64,000 nucleotides of DNA from JBBQZO01 sp038207625 (GCA_038207625.1 JBBQZO010000001.1:248001-312000); one strand, 5' to 3'. Positions 46,419 to 55,356 are shown, numbered from the stretch's first letter. The notes: generated by a model not told the origin, from the letters alone. A program made the numbers and translations.

Positions 46419-47948
46419 ATGCGGGTCTTCAAATGGATCGCCATCGTTGTTTTCTTGACCGTGCTTCCGAGTACCGGAACCGGCGTGAGCGCGGCAGCGC
46501 AGCAAGCGGAGTGGCCAACGCAAGGCTGGCGCCGCTCCTCACCCGAAGCCCAAGGGATGGACTCGACAGTGCTCGCCGAAGCATTTGACGAGATTCGCCG
46601 GCGCCAGATCGCCATTCATAGCCTGACGGTCGTGCGCGATGGCTACCTCGTGCTCGATGCATACTTCTGGCCGTTTCAGGACAACCTGCTGCACGACATG
46701 GCGTCGGTAACCAAGAGCGTCACCGCCACACTCGTTGGCGTCGCCATCGGACAGCACAAGGTGAACGGCGTGACACAAGCGGTGACGGAGGTGTTGAGCG
46801 CGCCGAGCACCGCCAACCTCGATTCGCGCAAGAAGCGCCTGACGGTGGAGCACTTGCTCACGATGACATCCGGGCTCGACTGCCACCAGCAGCAGGGGGA
46901 GATCACCCTTACCCAGATGAGGGGAAGTGCGGACTGGATCGGGTTCATGCTCGACCTCCCGATGGTGGCCGAGCCCGGCGGCGTCTACGAGTACTGCTCC
47001 GGCGGCATGCACTTGCTCTCCGGGATCATCACTAAAGCGACCGGCGTGAGCGCGCTCGACTTCGCTCGGCGCACGGTGTTTGCTCCCCTCGGTATCGGCG
47101 CCTCCGCGTGGCCGTCCGACGCCCAGGGTATTTCCCACGGCTGGGGCGACTTGCACCTTCAGCCTCGCGACATGGCGAAGATCGGTTATCTGTGGCTGCG
47201 CGGTGGCCAATGGGAGAATCGGCAACTCGTTCCGGCAGACTGGATGCGAGCCGCAGTCCAGGTGCACTCTCACCCAGGGCCCAGTCCAGGAGCGGGGTAC
47301 GGCTATGGTCTGTGGATCTATCCCGACAGGAGCCCGCCGATATTCGAAGGACTCGGCCGAGGCGGGCAGCGCATCAGCGTCGTGCCAGCGAAAAACCTCG
47401 TCGTCGTGTTCACTGGTGGAGAGTTCGAACCGGGCGACATCGGCCAGTTCATCGGCCGCGCAATTAAATCTGACCGCGCGTTGCCCGAGAACTCGGCAGG
47501 CGCGGCGCGGCTCGCGACGGCCGTACGGGCTGCGACGCAGCCGCCGGCTGCGCGACCAGTCACTGCCGCGCCAGCGCAGGCAGCGGTGATCTCGGGCCGC
47601 ACCTACGCGCTCGACGCAAATCCTTTCGAGCTCAGGTCGTTCTCGCTCACCTTTTCGGGAGGGGCGACGGCCCAGCTCCAGTTGGAACTGGTCGACCGGC
47701 TGGACAGGCCCCGACCGGTTGGCTTGGACGGCGTCCCCCGCGTTTCGCCGGATGGGCGATTCGGCCTGCCGGTCGCAGTCAGTGGTGCCTGGGAGAGTGA
47801 CAGCACGTTCGTCCTCGACTACAACGAGGTGGGGAACATCAACAACCGCCGCTTCCGCCTGACCTTTGTCGATAAAGGGGCCTGCGTGGAACTCACCGAC
47901 AGGTCCGAGCCGCTGGCAACGGTGCGGTACCGCGGACGCGCACGGTAG
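46419..47948 (+). CDS. Serine hydrolase (class C beta-lactamase/DD-peptidase-like)
   Basis: A 509-residue exported protein. A signal peptide (WIAIVVFLTVLPSTGTGVSA) precedes a beta-lactamase-fold esterase domain: the SxxK motif in MASVTKSVTATLVG, YEYCSGG as the YxN-like motif (Ser in place of Asn) and GRGGQRISVVP near the third motif. The last 120 residues form a separate beta-rich domain. It is more likely a carboxylesterase or peptidase than a true beta-lactamase. Frequent CTC and ATC codons and an orphan setting hint at transfer, but this was not computed. Confidence 0.82.
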   Translation: MRVFKWIAIVVFLTVLPSTGTGVSAAAQQAEWPTQGWRRSSPEAQGMDSTVLAEAFDEIRRRQIAIHSLTVVRDGYLVLDAYFWPFQDNLLHDMASVTKSVTATLVGVAIGQHKVNGVTQAVTEVLSAPSTANLDSRKKRLTVEHLLTMTSGLDCHQQQGEITLTQMRGSADWIGFMLDLPMVAEPGGVYEYCSGGMHLLSGIITKATGVSALDFARRTVFAPLGIGASAWPSDAQGISHGWGDLHLQPRDMAKIGYLWLRGGQWENRQLVPADWMRAAVQVHSHPGPSPGAGYGYGLWIYPDRSPPIFEGLGRGGQRISVVPAKNLVVVFTGGEFEPGDIGQFIGRAIKSDRALPENSAGAARLATAVRAATQPPAARPVTAAPAQAAVISGRTYALDANPFELRSFSLTFSGGATAQLQLELVDRLDRPRPVGLDGVPRVSPDGRFGLPVAVSGAWESDSTFVLDYNEVGNINNRRFRLTFVDKGACVELTDRSEPLATVRYRGRAR

Positions 47949-48473
47949 CTGACGGGCAGGTGGCAATGCGTCCGTGAATGCCCGCCGATTTGTGGCGATG
48001 CGCCAGGCGGTGCCAGCGTGACAGCAATGGCGTCAGCCGTGAACGCGCGTTCGCGTCACAACCGGTTGCAGCGGACGTCGCTGCGCGGAGCCGCTCAACG
48101 GGAGCGTTGAGCGACGACTGTGCGGCGGCTCGCTGCCACGACGCCAGCGAGCGCAATGGATCGAGACTTGCCTTGCGCTGCTCATCGTCGCGACCGACAG
48201 CTTTCAGGCAGTTCAATTCGGCCTGGGCGATGACGGCTTTGGGGCGTTAACGGTCAATCCAAAAGGTGTTCCTGACCGTGCCGCCTGCGGCCAGGGCGTG
48301 GAATATTCTGGAAAGTAAAATCAGTTCTCGGCCCTGCACCCAAGGCGCTGTTGGACGGTCGCTTTGCATAACCGTTCCACTGCACCGCCAACCCCACAAC
48401 GGCAAGCGCGCCGACCGACCGAAAAAAGTGCCAACGTCACGCGCCGTTGAAGCGCGCGAGTTGATCCGTCCGC
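47949..48473. other. Intergenic region, no gene recognised
   Basis: 525 bp between a plus-strand hydrolase and the end of a minus-strand esterase. Frames here lack recognisable protein patterns. The right half is AT-richer than the genome average, but I see no terminator hairpin with a T-run, repeat or RNA gene. Confidence 0.5.
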
Positions 48474-49667
48474 CTAGCGCGCGGTGCCGAAGAAGCGCAG
48501 CATTTCGCGGCTCGCGTCCGGTCCGCTGCCGTCGGTGTAACTGCCGTGCGTGCTGCCGCCCGACCAGGCGTGCCCGGCGCCATGCACCACCCAATGTTCA
48601 GCCAGCGGCGTGCCGTCGGCGCGCTGGTGCACGGTGCGCGTGTAGGCGCGTCCGTCCGGCACGCGACCCGGCTGCACCATCACCGACGCCGCCTGGTGCG
48701 GCACGCCCTGCGCCATCAGCTCGTCGCCGTTGCCGGGATGGACGGTGGTATCGCGGTCGCCATGAAACACGATGATCGGCAGCGCGTCGCCGCTGCGGCG
48801 GGCCCGGCCGATCTTGCCGCGCATGGCCGCCATGGCCGACGGCAGGTCGTGCGCGGCGGCGAACGGCAGGCCGGAATGCACGCCGACGGCCGCATACAGC
48901 TCGGGGTACAGCGTGCCGACGATGACAGCCATCGCGCCGCCGGCCGACAAGCCGGCCACGTACACCTGGCGCCGGTCGACGGCGTAGCTGTCGATGATCT
49001 GGTGCGTCATGCCGGCGATGATTGACGACTCGCCCTGGTCGCGCTGCTGGTCAAGCGCGCTGTACCAGTTCCAGCAGCGCCCCGGGTTGGCCTGCTGCGA
49101 CTGGGCCGGATACAGCACCAGGCAGGCGCTTTCCTCGGCCAGCTGGTTCATCTGGGTGCCGGCGGCGAAGTCGTCCGGATTCTGGGTGCAGCCGTGCAGC
49201 ATCACCAGCAGCGGCACCGACTGGCCGTGGTAATTGCTCGGCACATACAATTTGTAGCTGCGCGTGCCGGCCGGATTGGTGTAACTGCCGTCGATGAACT
49301 GGCCGGGCAGGGGCGCGCGCGCTTCCCGCGTGGGTACGCCAAAGCCGGGCAGCTCGAAACCGGGCAGCTCGAAGCCGCCCGGAGCGCCGCCTGGCTGGGA
49401 AGGTGTGCCGCGCCCCATCGGATTGCTCACGCCCAGCGACGCCAGCAGGTCGGCCACGGCGTCGCCGTGGGAACCCGGCGGCATGTGCGGCGGCACGTGC
49501 GGTTGCGGCGCTGGATGAGCTTGACGCGGCTGATGCGGTTGCTGCGGCGCGCGCGTGGCGGCGTCGCGCAAGCCCTGCATCGCGTGCGCGATCGCAGTGC
49601 CGGCCGCGGCCGGACCTTGCTTGAGCATGGCGCGCATCTGCGCGAGCATCTTGTCATTGATTTTCAT
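48474..49667 (-). CDS. PHB depolymerase-family esterase
   Basis: A 397-residue alpha/beta hydrolase of the LpqC/PHB-depolymerase family. After a Pro/Gln/His-rich N-terminal third without a signal peptide, the core has YKLYVPSNYHGQSVPLLVML with HGCTQNP, the nucleophile in YVAGLSAGGAMAVIVG, FHGDRDTTVHPGN and the His in VVHGAGHAWSGGS. Related proteins act on PHB oligomers or feruloyl esters. A CopG-type protein is encoded upstream on the same strand. Cytoplasmic location is suggested by the missing signal. Confidence 0.88.
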   Translation of the reverse strand: MKINDKMLAQMRAMLKQGPAAAGTAIAHAMQGLRDAATRAPQQPHQPRQAHPAPQPHVPPHMPPGSHGDAVADLLASLGVSNPMGRGTPSQPGGAPGGFELPGFELPGFGVPTREARAPLPGQFIDGSYTNPAGTRSYKLYVPSNYHGQSVPLLVMLHGCTQNPDDFAAGTQMNQLAEESACLVLYPAQSQQANPGRCWNWYSALDQQRDQGESSIIAGMTHQIIDSYAVDRRQVYVAGLSAGGAMAVIVGTLYPELYAAVGVHSGLPFAAAHDLPSAMAAMRGKIGRARRSGDALPIIVFHGDRDTTVHPGNGDELMAQGVPHQAASVMVQPGRVPDGRAYTRTVHQRADGTPLAEHWVVHGAGHAWSGGSTHGSYTDGSGPDASREMLRFFGTAR

Positions 49668-49720
49668 GGACGGCTTTCAACGTTGCGGCGCACCGACGGC
49701 CGGGGCCTGTCGTTGCGCGA

Positions 49721-50134
49721 TTAATGGATGCGGCCGGCCAGTGCGGCCTTGAGCACGGGACTGGCGTGCAGCGCGCCCAGCACGACGATCGACTCGATCG
49801 TCGCCAGCGCCAGCTCGACCGGCACATCGCCGGCGATGCTGGCCAGGCCCAGTACCTGGATCTGCAGCCGCTCACCGGCGGCCAGCACGCGCTCGAGATC
49901 GCTGCGCGAAAAATGCTGCATGCCCAGGATCAGGCTCTTGCGCGCCACCGTCTGCTTGACGACATCGGCGTGCGCGCTCAACTGGTTGCGGATGGCGGTG
50001 CGAATCAGGTCGGTGCGGTTGGCATAAAACCCTTCCTGCACCAGCAGATCGATCTGTCCTAGGTCGATCAGACCTAAATTGATCGTGATTTTTTCCGATT
50101 CACTGATTTTGGGTTTGACGACCAGCTTGCTCAT
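49721..50134 (-). CDS. CopG/ribbon-helix-helix family protein
   Basis: A 137-residue protein with an N-terminal ribbon-helix-helix (EKITINLGLIDLGQIDLLVQ, then GFYANRTDLIRTAIRNQL) followed by a C-terminal hydrophobic/helical part. RHH proteins bind DNA as dimers and often autoregulate. MSKLVVKPKIS at 50134 is the chosen start. It lies directly upstream of the PHB depolymerase-like gene, which it may control. Confidence 0.75.
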   Translation of the reverse strand: MSKLVVKPKISESEKITINLGLIDLGQIDLLVQEGFYANRTDLIRTAIRNQLSAHADVVKQTVARKSLILGMQHFSRSDLERVLAAGERLQIQVLGLASIAGDVPVELALATIESIVVLGALHASPVLKAALAGRIH

Positions 50135-50265
50135 AAGTCTCCAGAGACATCCTTGTGGCATCCATGTGCCATCTGTATGGATGGTAGTATAGGCGCATTG
50201 CTGGCGAGGTCAAGCACGATTGAACGCGCTGGGGTAAGGTGTGGTTTTGTTCGCGGGGCGGCACC

Positions 50266-50631
50266 ATGGCTGGCATCAGCGGAATCGATCACGTGCAACT
50301 GGCCATGCCAGTGGGCGGCGAACACCAGGCGCGCGACTTTTACGCGCGTGTGCTGGGCCTGTCGGAAATTGCCAAGCCAATGCCGCTGGCCGCGCGCGGC
50401 GGCGTCTGGTTTGGCTGCGGCGCGGCGCAACTGCACCTGGGCGCCGACGCGGCGTTTCAGGCCACCGTCAAGGTTCATCCGGCGCTGTGGGTCGACGATC
50501 TGCCCGCATTTCTGAGCGCGCTACAGGCGGGCGGGGTGGCGGTGCGGCATGACGAGAGCGTCAACGGGCGCGCCCGGGCCAGCGTGTACGATCCGTTTGG
50601 CAATCGGATCGAGCTGATCGCGGCGCCGTGA
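50266..50631 (+). CDS. VOC (glyoxalase-like) family protein
   Basis: A 121-residue protein with the vicinal-oxygen-chelate fold: IDHVQLAMPVGGEHQARDFY at the start, ALWVDDLPAFLSAL in the middle and ASVYDPFGNRIEL at the end, where Glu and His provide metal ligands. Function is unspecified; the family includes glyoxalases, dioxygenases and resistance proteins. ATG 50266 begins the first strand. It is the first of a chain of plus-strand genes. Confidence 0.85.
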   Translation: MAGISGIDHVQLAMPVGGEHQARDFYARVLGLSEIAKPMPLAARGGVWFGCGAAQLHLGADAAFQATVKVHPALWVDDLPAFLSALQAGGVAVRHDESVNGRARASVYDPFGNRIELIAAP

Positions 50632-50676
50632 TTTCGCGGCATAATGGCGCCATGACAATGAATCAAATGGCAATCC

Positions 50677-51105
50677 ATGAGTCCTGACCTGCAAGCAGGC
50701 GTGCGTTTTGCGTGGCGCTACACGGTGCCCGCGCGCGCCACCGTGCCCCAGCTTTACCACGACACGCCGTTCTGCCGCGACATGCCCGACGTGCTGGCCA
50801 CCGGCTATCTGGTGGGCATGATGGAGCTGGCCTGCCTGGACGGCATGATGCCCTACCTCGACTGGCCGCGCGAGCAAAGCGTTGGCAGCGCCGTCAATTT
50901 CGTCCACCTGGCGGCGACCCCGCCCGGCATGACGCTGTCGATCAAGGGCGAAGTGCTGGAAGTGATCGGTCGGCGCGTGCGCTTTCACGTCGAGGCCTGG
51001 GACGAGTTGGACAAAGTGTGCGAAGGCACCCACGAGCGGCATGTGATCGACGCTGAAAAATTTGCCGCCAAGGCGGCCGCCAAGCTGGCACGGAGCGCGT
51101 CATGA
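50677..51105 (+). CDS. Hotdog-fold thioesterase (FlK-like)
   Basis: A 142-residue hotdog protein. VPQLYHDTPFCRDMPDVLAT starts the fold, MMELACLDGMMPYL is the central helix, and SVGSAVNFVHLAATPPGM with the second-strand GEVLEVIGRRVRFHVEAWDEL resembles FlK-type thioesterases, which use Thr, Glu and His. THERHVID carries the conserved His. Substrate is an acyl-CoA-type thioester, not further predictable. Its stop overlaps the next start. Confidence 0.85.
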   Translation: MSPDLQAGVRFAWRYTVPARATVPQLYHDTPFCRDMPDVLATGYLVGMMELACLDGMMPYLDWPREQSVGSAVNFVHLAATPPGMTLSIKGEVLEVIGRRVRFHVEAWDELDKVCEGTHERHVIDAEKFAAKAAAKLARSAS

Positions 51106-51296
51106 GCCCGGAACTGCAAACCCCGGTGCCGTCGCCGTGCATCAGTCTGTGCGAGATGGCGCCCGCTACGGGCCTGTGCAAAGGCTGCCTGCGCAATATC
51201 GACGAGATCATCGCGTGGAGCCGCGCCAGCGACGACGACAAGCGCGTCATCTGGGCGGCCATCCGGGTGCGCGAGCAGCAACTGGAATTCAAATAG
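51102..51296 (+). CDS. DUF1289 domain protein
   Basis: A 64-residue protein with four cysteines in the DUF1289 pattern: PCISLCEM and LCKGCLRNIDEIIAWS, followed by a helix with KRVIWAAI. The family is probably a small zinc-binding protein of unknown function. The ATG overlaps the thioesterase stop (ATGA), so it is translated as part of that operon. Confidence 0.9.
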   Translation: MSPELQTPVPSPCISLCEMAPATGLCKGCLRNIDEIIAWSRASDDDKRVIWAAIRVREQQLEFK

Positions 51297-51297
51297 G

Positions 51298-51738
51298 ATG
51301 TTCTATCGGCCCCAGCAAACCGTGTCCGGCCCGTCGTACAGCGACGGCTTCAAGGTGTTCGCCAGCTTCATCACACTGGCGCTGGCCGGCTACGGCACCA
51401 GCGTCGCGCTGCGCTTTCCGCTGCTGCAGTATGGGCTGGGCGTGCAACTGGTGCTGCTGGGTGCGAGCGTCATGCTGGGCGTGAGCTATTACTGGTTTTT
51501 GGTCGGGCGCACCACGGTCGACGCCGACGGTATCCGCCAGAGCTGGTTGTATGACAAGCATGTCGCATGGCGCGACGTGCGCGGCGCGAAGATGATCGGC
51601 ATCCCCTTGCTCGGCTGGTTGTTCCCGCCGCGCCTGGTGGTGCGCACCGGCACCGCCTTCATGACCTTCAACGGCGGCTCGCGCGCGCTGCTGATTGAAT
51701 TCGCCAGGATGTCGCTCGCTTTCCAGATGAAGCCATGA
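51298..51738 (+). CDS. Hypothetical membrane protein with PH-like domain
   Basis: A 146-residue protein with two N-terminal membrane helices (KVFASFITLALAGYGTSVAL and LGVQLVLLGASVMLGVSYYW) and a soluble C-terminal half with TVDADGIRQSWLYDKHVAWR, a pattern like small bacterial PH-like or YdbT/YcxB-type domains. No catalytic residues are seen. It starts one base after the DUF1289 stop and its own stop overlaps the next gene. Confidence 0.65.
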   Translation: MFYRPQQTVSGPSYSDGFKVFASFITLALAGYGTSVALRFPLLQYGLGVQLVLLGASVMLGVSYYWFLVGRTTVDADGIRQSWLYDKHVAWRDVRGAKMIGIPLLGWLFPPRLVVRTGTAFMTFNGGSRALLIEFARMSLAFQMKP

Positions 51739-52655
51739 GCGAGTTCACACTACCGGCGACGATGCGCGTGTTCGAACGCGGCTGGCTCTCGTCGAACAAC
51801 ATCCTGTTCCTCGGGCGCGAGCAGACGGCGCTGGTCGACAGCGGCTATGTGACCCACGCAGCCCAGACGCTGGCGCTGGTACGCCACGGCCTGGCCGGCC
51901 GCCCGCTCGACCGGCTGATCAACACCCATTTGCATTCGGACCATTGCGGTGGCAACGCGATGCTGCAGGCTCAGTACGGCTGTCACACCGCCATTCCCGT
52001 GGCCGAAGCCGACAAGGTGCGCCACTGGGACACGGACGCGCTGAGCTACAAGGCCACCGGCCAGCAATGCGAGCGCTTCGGTTTTGACGCCACCGTCGCG
52101 CCGGGCGACACGCTGCTGCTGGGCGATTTGTCCTGGCAGGCTTTAGGCGCGCCGGGCCACGACCCGCACTCGCTGATCTACTTTTGTGAGCAAGAGGGTA
52201 TCCTTATCTCCGCCGACGCGCTGTGGGAAAACGGCTTTGGCATCATCTTCCCCGAGCTGATCGGACAATCCGGTTTCGCCGAAGCGCGCGCCACGCTGGA
52301 ATTGATCGCCGGCCTTGATGTGCGCTACGTGATCCCGGGCCACGGCAAGCCGTTCACCGATGTCGCCGGTGCGCTGGCACGGGCGCATTCGCGGCTGAAC
52401 TACCTGGCGGCCGACCCGCTGCGCAACGCCCAGAACGCCATCAAGGTGCTGCTCAAGTTCGTGCTGCTCGAGCGCCAGCAGATCGCGCTGGCCGAGCTGC
52501 CCGCGCTGCTCGACCAGATGCCGGTGTTTGTCGACACCAACCGCCACTTCCTGCATCAGGATAGCGTCGCGCTGGCCGAATGGGCCGTCGCGCAGCTGCT
52601 GCGCGCGGGCGCGGCCCGGGTCGACGGCGCGGTGCTGCACAACCACGACGGCTAG
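51735..52655 (+). CDS. Metallo-beta-lactamase-fold hydrolase
   Basis: A 306-residue cytosolic MBL-fold protein. LINTHLHSDHCGGN gives the HxHxDH motif; GAPGHDPHSLIYF, ISADALWENG and VIPGHGKPF carry the other ligands. The C-terminal 80 residues form an added helical domain, as in the bacterial MBL group related to glyoxalase II-type enzymes. The ATG overlaps the stop of the membrane protein gene. Substrate is unknown. Confidence 0.9.
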   Translation: MSEFTLPATMRVFERGWLSSNNILFLGREQTALVDSGYVTHAAQTLALVRHGLAGRPLDRLINTHLHSDHCGGNAMLQAQYGCHTAIPVAEADKVRHWDTDALSYKATGQQCERFGFDATVAPGDTLLLGDLSWQALGAPGHDPHSLIYFCEQEGILISADALWENGFGIIFPELIGQSGFAEARATLELIAGLDVRYVIPGHGKPFTDVAGALARAHSRLNYLAADPLRNAQNAIKVLLKFVLLERQQIALAELPALLDQMPVFVDTNRHFLHQDSVALAEWAVAQLLRAGAARVDGAVLHNHDG

Positions 52656-52759
52656 AGGGCCGCGCCTAGACGGGGCGCGCATGTTCGGCCCTATAATGAC
52701 GCGAGCAGTTTCGCCGCATTTTCGAGTTCTTCGATCAACCTCCCGTCTGCGAGTCCGTC

Positions 52760-53716
52760 ATGGCATTGCCCGTCGTTTTGCAAAACCTTTCCCTTCCCGT
52801 CATCGGCTCGCCGCTGTTCATCGCCAGCGGCCCGAAGCTGGTGGCGGCCCAGTGCAAGGCCGGCATCGTGGGCAGCTTCCCGGCGCTCAACGCGCGCCCG
52901 GCCGAACTGCTCGACGTCTGGCTGACTGACCTGAAACAAGAGCTGGCCGACTACCAGGCGGCCAACCCGGGCGTCAAAGTCGGCCCGATCGCCGTCAACC
53001 AGATCGTCCATCAGTCCAACGACCGGCTCGCGCACGACGTGGCGCTGTGTGTCAAACACCAGGTGCCGATCATCATCTCGTCGCTGCGCGCGCCGCCCAA
53101 GGAGATGATGGACGCGATCCACGGCTACGGCGGCATCGTGCTGCACGACGTGATCTCGATCCGCCACGCGCACAAGGCGCTGGAAGCGGGCGTGGACGGA
53201 CTGATTCTGGTGGCGGCCGGTGCCGGCGGCCACGCCGGTGCGCTGTCGCCGTTTGCGCTGGTGGGCGAGGTGCGCAAGTTCTTCAGCGGCCCGATCGCGC
53301 TGTCCGGTTCGATCGCCAGCGGCGACGGCATCCTGGCCGCGCAGGCGATGGGCGCCGATTTTGCCTACATCGGCTCGCGCTGGCTGGCCACCGAGGAATC
53401 GAACGTGGACGAGCACTACCGCGACGCGATCGTCGCCTCCAGCGCGGCCGACATCGTCTACACCAACCTGTTCACCGGCGTGCACGGTAACTACCTGAAA
53501 AAGTCGATCGTCAACGCCGGGCTGGACCCGGACGCGCTGCCCGAGGCGGACAAGAGCAAGATGAACTTCGGCGCCGGCGCCGCCGCCAAGGCCTGGCGCG
53601 ACATCTGGGGCGCCGGCCAGGGCGTGGGCATGATGGACGACGTGCCGACGGTCGCCGAAATGGTGGCCCGTTTGAAGCGCGAATACGACGCCGCGCGCGC
53701 CCGCCTGGCGCTGTAG
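52760..53716 (+). CDS. Nitronate monooxygenase-like FMN oxidoreductase
   Basis: A 318-residue TIM-barrel flavoprotein. SLPVIGSPLFIASGPKLVAA is the typical start, GIVGSFPALNARP follows, and the FMN phosphate site is built from VAAGAGGHAG, the ALSGSIASGDGILAAQAMGA segment and FAYIGSRWLATEES. Members oxidise nitronates or act as FMN-dependent enoyl reductases. The catalytic His is represented in GAGGHAG. A strong terminator follows its stop. Confidence 0.9.
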   Translation: MALPVVLQNLSLPVIGSPLFIASGPKLVAAQCKAGIVGSFPALNARPAELLDVWLTDLKQELADYQAANPGVKVGPIAVNQIVHQSNDRLAHDVALCVKHQVPIIISSLRAPPKEMMDAIHGYGGIVLHDVISIRHAHKALEAGVDGLILVAAGAGGHAGALSPFALVGEVRKFFSGPIALSGSIASGDGILAAQAMGADFAYIGSRWLATEESNVDEHYRDAIVASSAADIVYTNLFTGVHGNYLKKSIVNAGLDPDALPEADKSKMNFGAGAAAKAWRDIWGAGQGVGMMDDVPTVAEMVARLKREYDAARARLAL

Positions 53717-53728
53717 ATCAGGCGCTGC

Positions 53729-53775
53729 CGCCGCGCGCCGCCGGCCTTATCCGGGGCGCGCGGCGACTTATTTTG
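53729..53775 (+). terminator. Rho-independent-like terminator
   Basis: CGCCGCGCGCC (53729-53739) and GGCGCGCGGCG (53755-53765) form an 11-bp GC stem, followed by ACTTATTTT. It lies 13 bp after the nitronate monooxygenase stop, where transcription should end before the DUF2892 gene. Confidence 0.75.
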
Positions 53776-53870
53776 CATAAAGATGATTTTGCGCGAACCG
53801 TTTTGCGTGTTGCTCGCCTCTTAGTGTCCGAGGGCTGTCCTCGCACAACGACGCATCGAAGGAGATCATC

Positions 53871-54080
53871 ATGTTTTACGCCAAAAATGTCCCTGTCTGG
53901 GAACGCATCCTGCGCACCGCCATGGGCCTGGTCGGCCTGGCTTACGCCGCCATGAACTGGGGCGGCTCGCTGCTTGCCGTGGGCGTCGGCATGACGGGCG
54001 TGGTGCTGGCCGTGACCGGCCTGGTCGGATTTTGCCCGATGTGCGCGCTGGTCGGGCGCAAGCTCGACAAGGGGCGCTAA
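53871..54080 (+). CDS. DUF2892 (YgaP-like transmembrane) protein
   Basis: A 69-residue protein of the DUF2892 family, with two hydrophobic segments (ERILRTAMGLVGLAYAAM and LLAVGVGMTGVVLAVTGLVG) followed by FCPMCALVG, whose two cysteines could bind a metal. A strong AAGGAG precedes ATG 53871. An ECF sigma factor gene follows 3 bp after its stop on the same strand. Confidence 0.88.
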   Translation: MFYAKNVPVWERILRTAMGLVGLAYAAMNWGGSLLAVGVGMTGVVLAVTGLVGFCPMCALVGRKLDKGR

Positions 54081-54083
54081 GCG

Positions 54084-54638
54084 ATGCAGGCCGGGATCGA
54101 GCGCAACGATCTGATCTACGCTGCGCAGACCGGCGATCCCAGCGCGATCGCGCGTCTGCTGGCGCTGTGCCAGGCCGACGCGCGTCGCTACGCGTTGCGT
54201 CATTGTCAGGCCAGCGACATCGACGACGCGGTGCAGGAGTCGCTGCTGGTGATCGCGCGCAAGGTCAAGGGACTCAAGGCCGTCGCGGCGTTTTCGTCGT
54301 GGCTGTTTGTCGTCATCAAACGTGAATGCCGCAAGCTGGGGCGCCTGGTGTTCAACACCGAGCCGCTCGACGCGGCGCTGATCGAGCAGCAGTTGCTGTG
54401 CCGTTCCGACAACGCGCTGCGCATCGACCTGGCCAGGGCGCTCGAGTCCTTGCCGGCCCATTATCTCGAAGTGGTGCTGCTGCGCGACTTCGAAGAACTC
54501 ACCATCGCCGAAATCGCCGCGCGCTTGGATGAGCCGGTCGGCGCCGTCAAGAGCCGGCTGCATCGGGCCCGCGCGCTGGTGCGCGAATACATGCTCGACA
54601 CGACGGCGAGCGCGCCGACGCCGGGCGCACCGCACTAG
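54084..54638 (+). CDS. ECF-type RNA polymerase sigma factor
   Basis: A 184-residue sigma factor with region 2 (ALRHCQASDIDDAVQESLLV, then FSSWLFVVIKRECRKL) and region 4 (SLPAHYLEVVLLRDFEELTI followed by the helix-turn-helix AEIAARLDEPVGAVKSRLHRARALV). It has no anti-sigma gene beside it, instead pairing with the small DUF2892 membrane protein 3 bp upstream. That pairing may mark a membrane-linked signal, but this is inference. The target promoters are unknown. Confidence 0.88.
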   Translation: MQAGIERNDLIYAAQTGDPSAIARLLALCQADARRYALRHCQASDIDDAVQESLLVIARKVKGLKAVAAFSSWLFVVIKRECRKLGRLVFNTEPLDAALIEQQLLCRSDNALRIDLARALESLPAHYLEVVLLRDFEELTIAEIAARLDEPVGAVKSRLHRARALVREYMLDTTASAPTPGAPH

Positions 54639-54683
54639 GTCGCGCCGGCGCGCAGGCGCGTCGCGGTTTGCCGCAGGCGTCGA

Positions 54684-54699
54684 TAGCACAGTTGTGCTA
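54684..54699. promoter_or_regulatory. Candidate operator of the toxin-antitoxin pair
   Basis: TAGCACA-GT-TGTGCTA is a perfect 7-bp inverted repeat 28 bp before the antitoxin ATG at 54728. Ribbon-helix-helix antitoxins typically bind such palindromes and repress their own operon, so this fits conditional autoregulation. Confidence 0.75.
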
Positions 54700-54727
54700 C
54701 ATTGACGTTTGCCTACCGGAGAACGCG

Positions 54728-55012
54728 ATGTCCACCACGACGATACGCCTGCCAGACGAACTCAAAGCGCGCATCGCCGCGCTGGCCGAGCGCAGCGGCA
54801 AGACCGCGCACAGCCTGATCCTCGAGGCGATCGCGGAGAAAGCTGATCTGGAGGAACGCCAAGGTGAGTTCAACGATGTCGCCGATACCCGTTTTCAGCA
54901 TATCGTTGCCACCGGCCAGACCGTGACGTGGACCGACATGCAGCGCTATCTGGCCGATCGCCTGGCCGGCAAGTCGCCGGCGCGGCCAAACGCCAAGCAA
55001 CGGCGCGAGTGA
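54728..55012 (+). CDS. Ribbon-helix-helix antitoxin (ParD/RelB-like)
   Basis: A 94-residue protein. TTTIRLPDELKARIAALAERSGKTAHSLILEAIAEK is a clear ribbon-helix-helix with the strand TTTIRLP; the C-terminal half (DLEERQGEFNDVADTRFQHI) is the likely toxin-wrapping segment. ATG 54728 is chosen over the longer upstream frame because the strand begins there. A perfect palindrome lies just upstream and the toxin gene overlaps its stop (GTGA). Confidence 0.85.
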   Translation: MSTTTIRLPDELKARIAALAERSGKTAHSLILEAIAEKADLEERQGEFNDVADTRFQHIVATGQTVTWTDMQRYLADRLAGKSPARPNAKQRRE

Positions 55013-55311
55013 GCGTGGCGCGCATCGAATTGGCGCCGGAGCTGGTCGAGGACTTTGATCGCATTCTTGCGCATCTTGCGCAGCATCAGGGGGCCGATGC
55101 ACCAGCACGCATCGCAGTTATTGTCGACGCGATTGGTGTGCTAGCGCTCAATCCACGCATCGGAAAATGCGTCTCAAACGACAAGCGCGAGCTGGTGATC
55201 GGGCGCCGTTCCCATGGTTACGTGGCCCTGTATCGCTACGTTGACGACATCGATACGGTGTTTGTGCTGGCCATACGCAGTCAGCGCGAGGCCGGTTATG
55301 CCAGGTCATGA
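55009..55311 (+). CDS. RelE/ParE-family toxin
   Basis: A 100-residue toxin of the RelE/ParE fold: VARIELAPELVEDFDRILAH, ALNPRIGKCVSNDKRELVIG and the strand-rich GYVALYRYVDDIDTVFVLAIRSQREAGY. Conserved Arg and Tyr residues near the C-terminus match ParE-type rather than RNase-type RelE, but the target (gyrase or ribosome) is not certain. It begins with GTG at 55009, overlapping the antitoxin stop; GTG 55015 is an alternative. The gene order antitoxin-toxin is standard. Confidence 0.85.
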   Translation: MSVARIELAPELVEDFDRILAHLAQHQGADAPARIAVIVDAIGVLALNPRIGKCVSNDKRELVIGRRSHGYVALYRYVDDIDTVFVLAIRSQREAGYARS

Positions 55312-55356
55312 ACGCGCGTCATTGATCGTCGACGCTCAATTCTTACGGGAGAAAAT

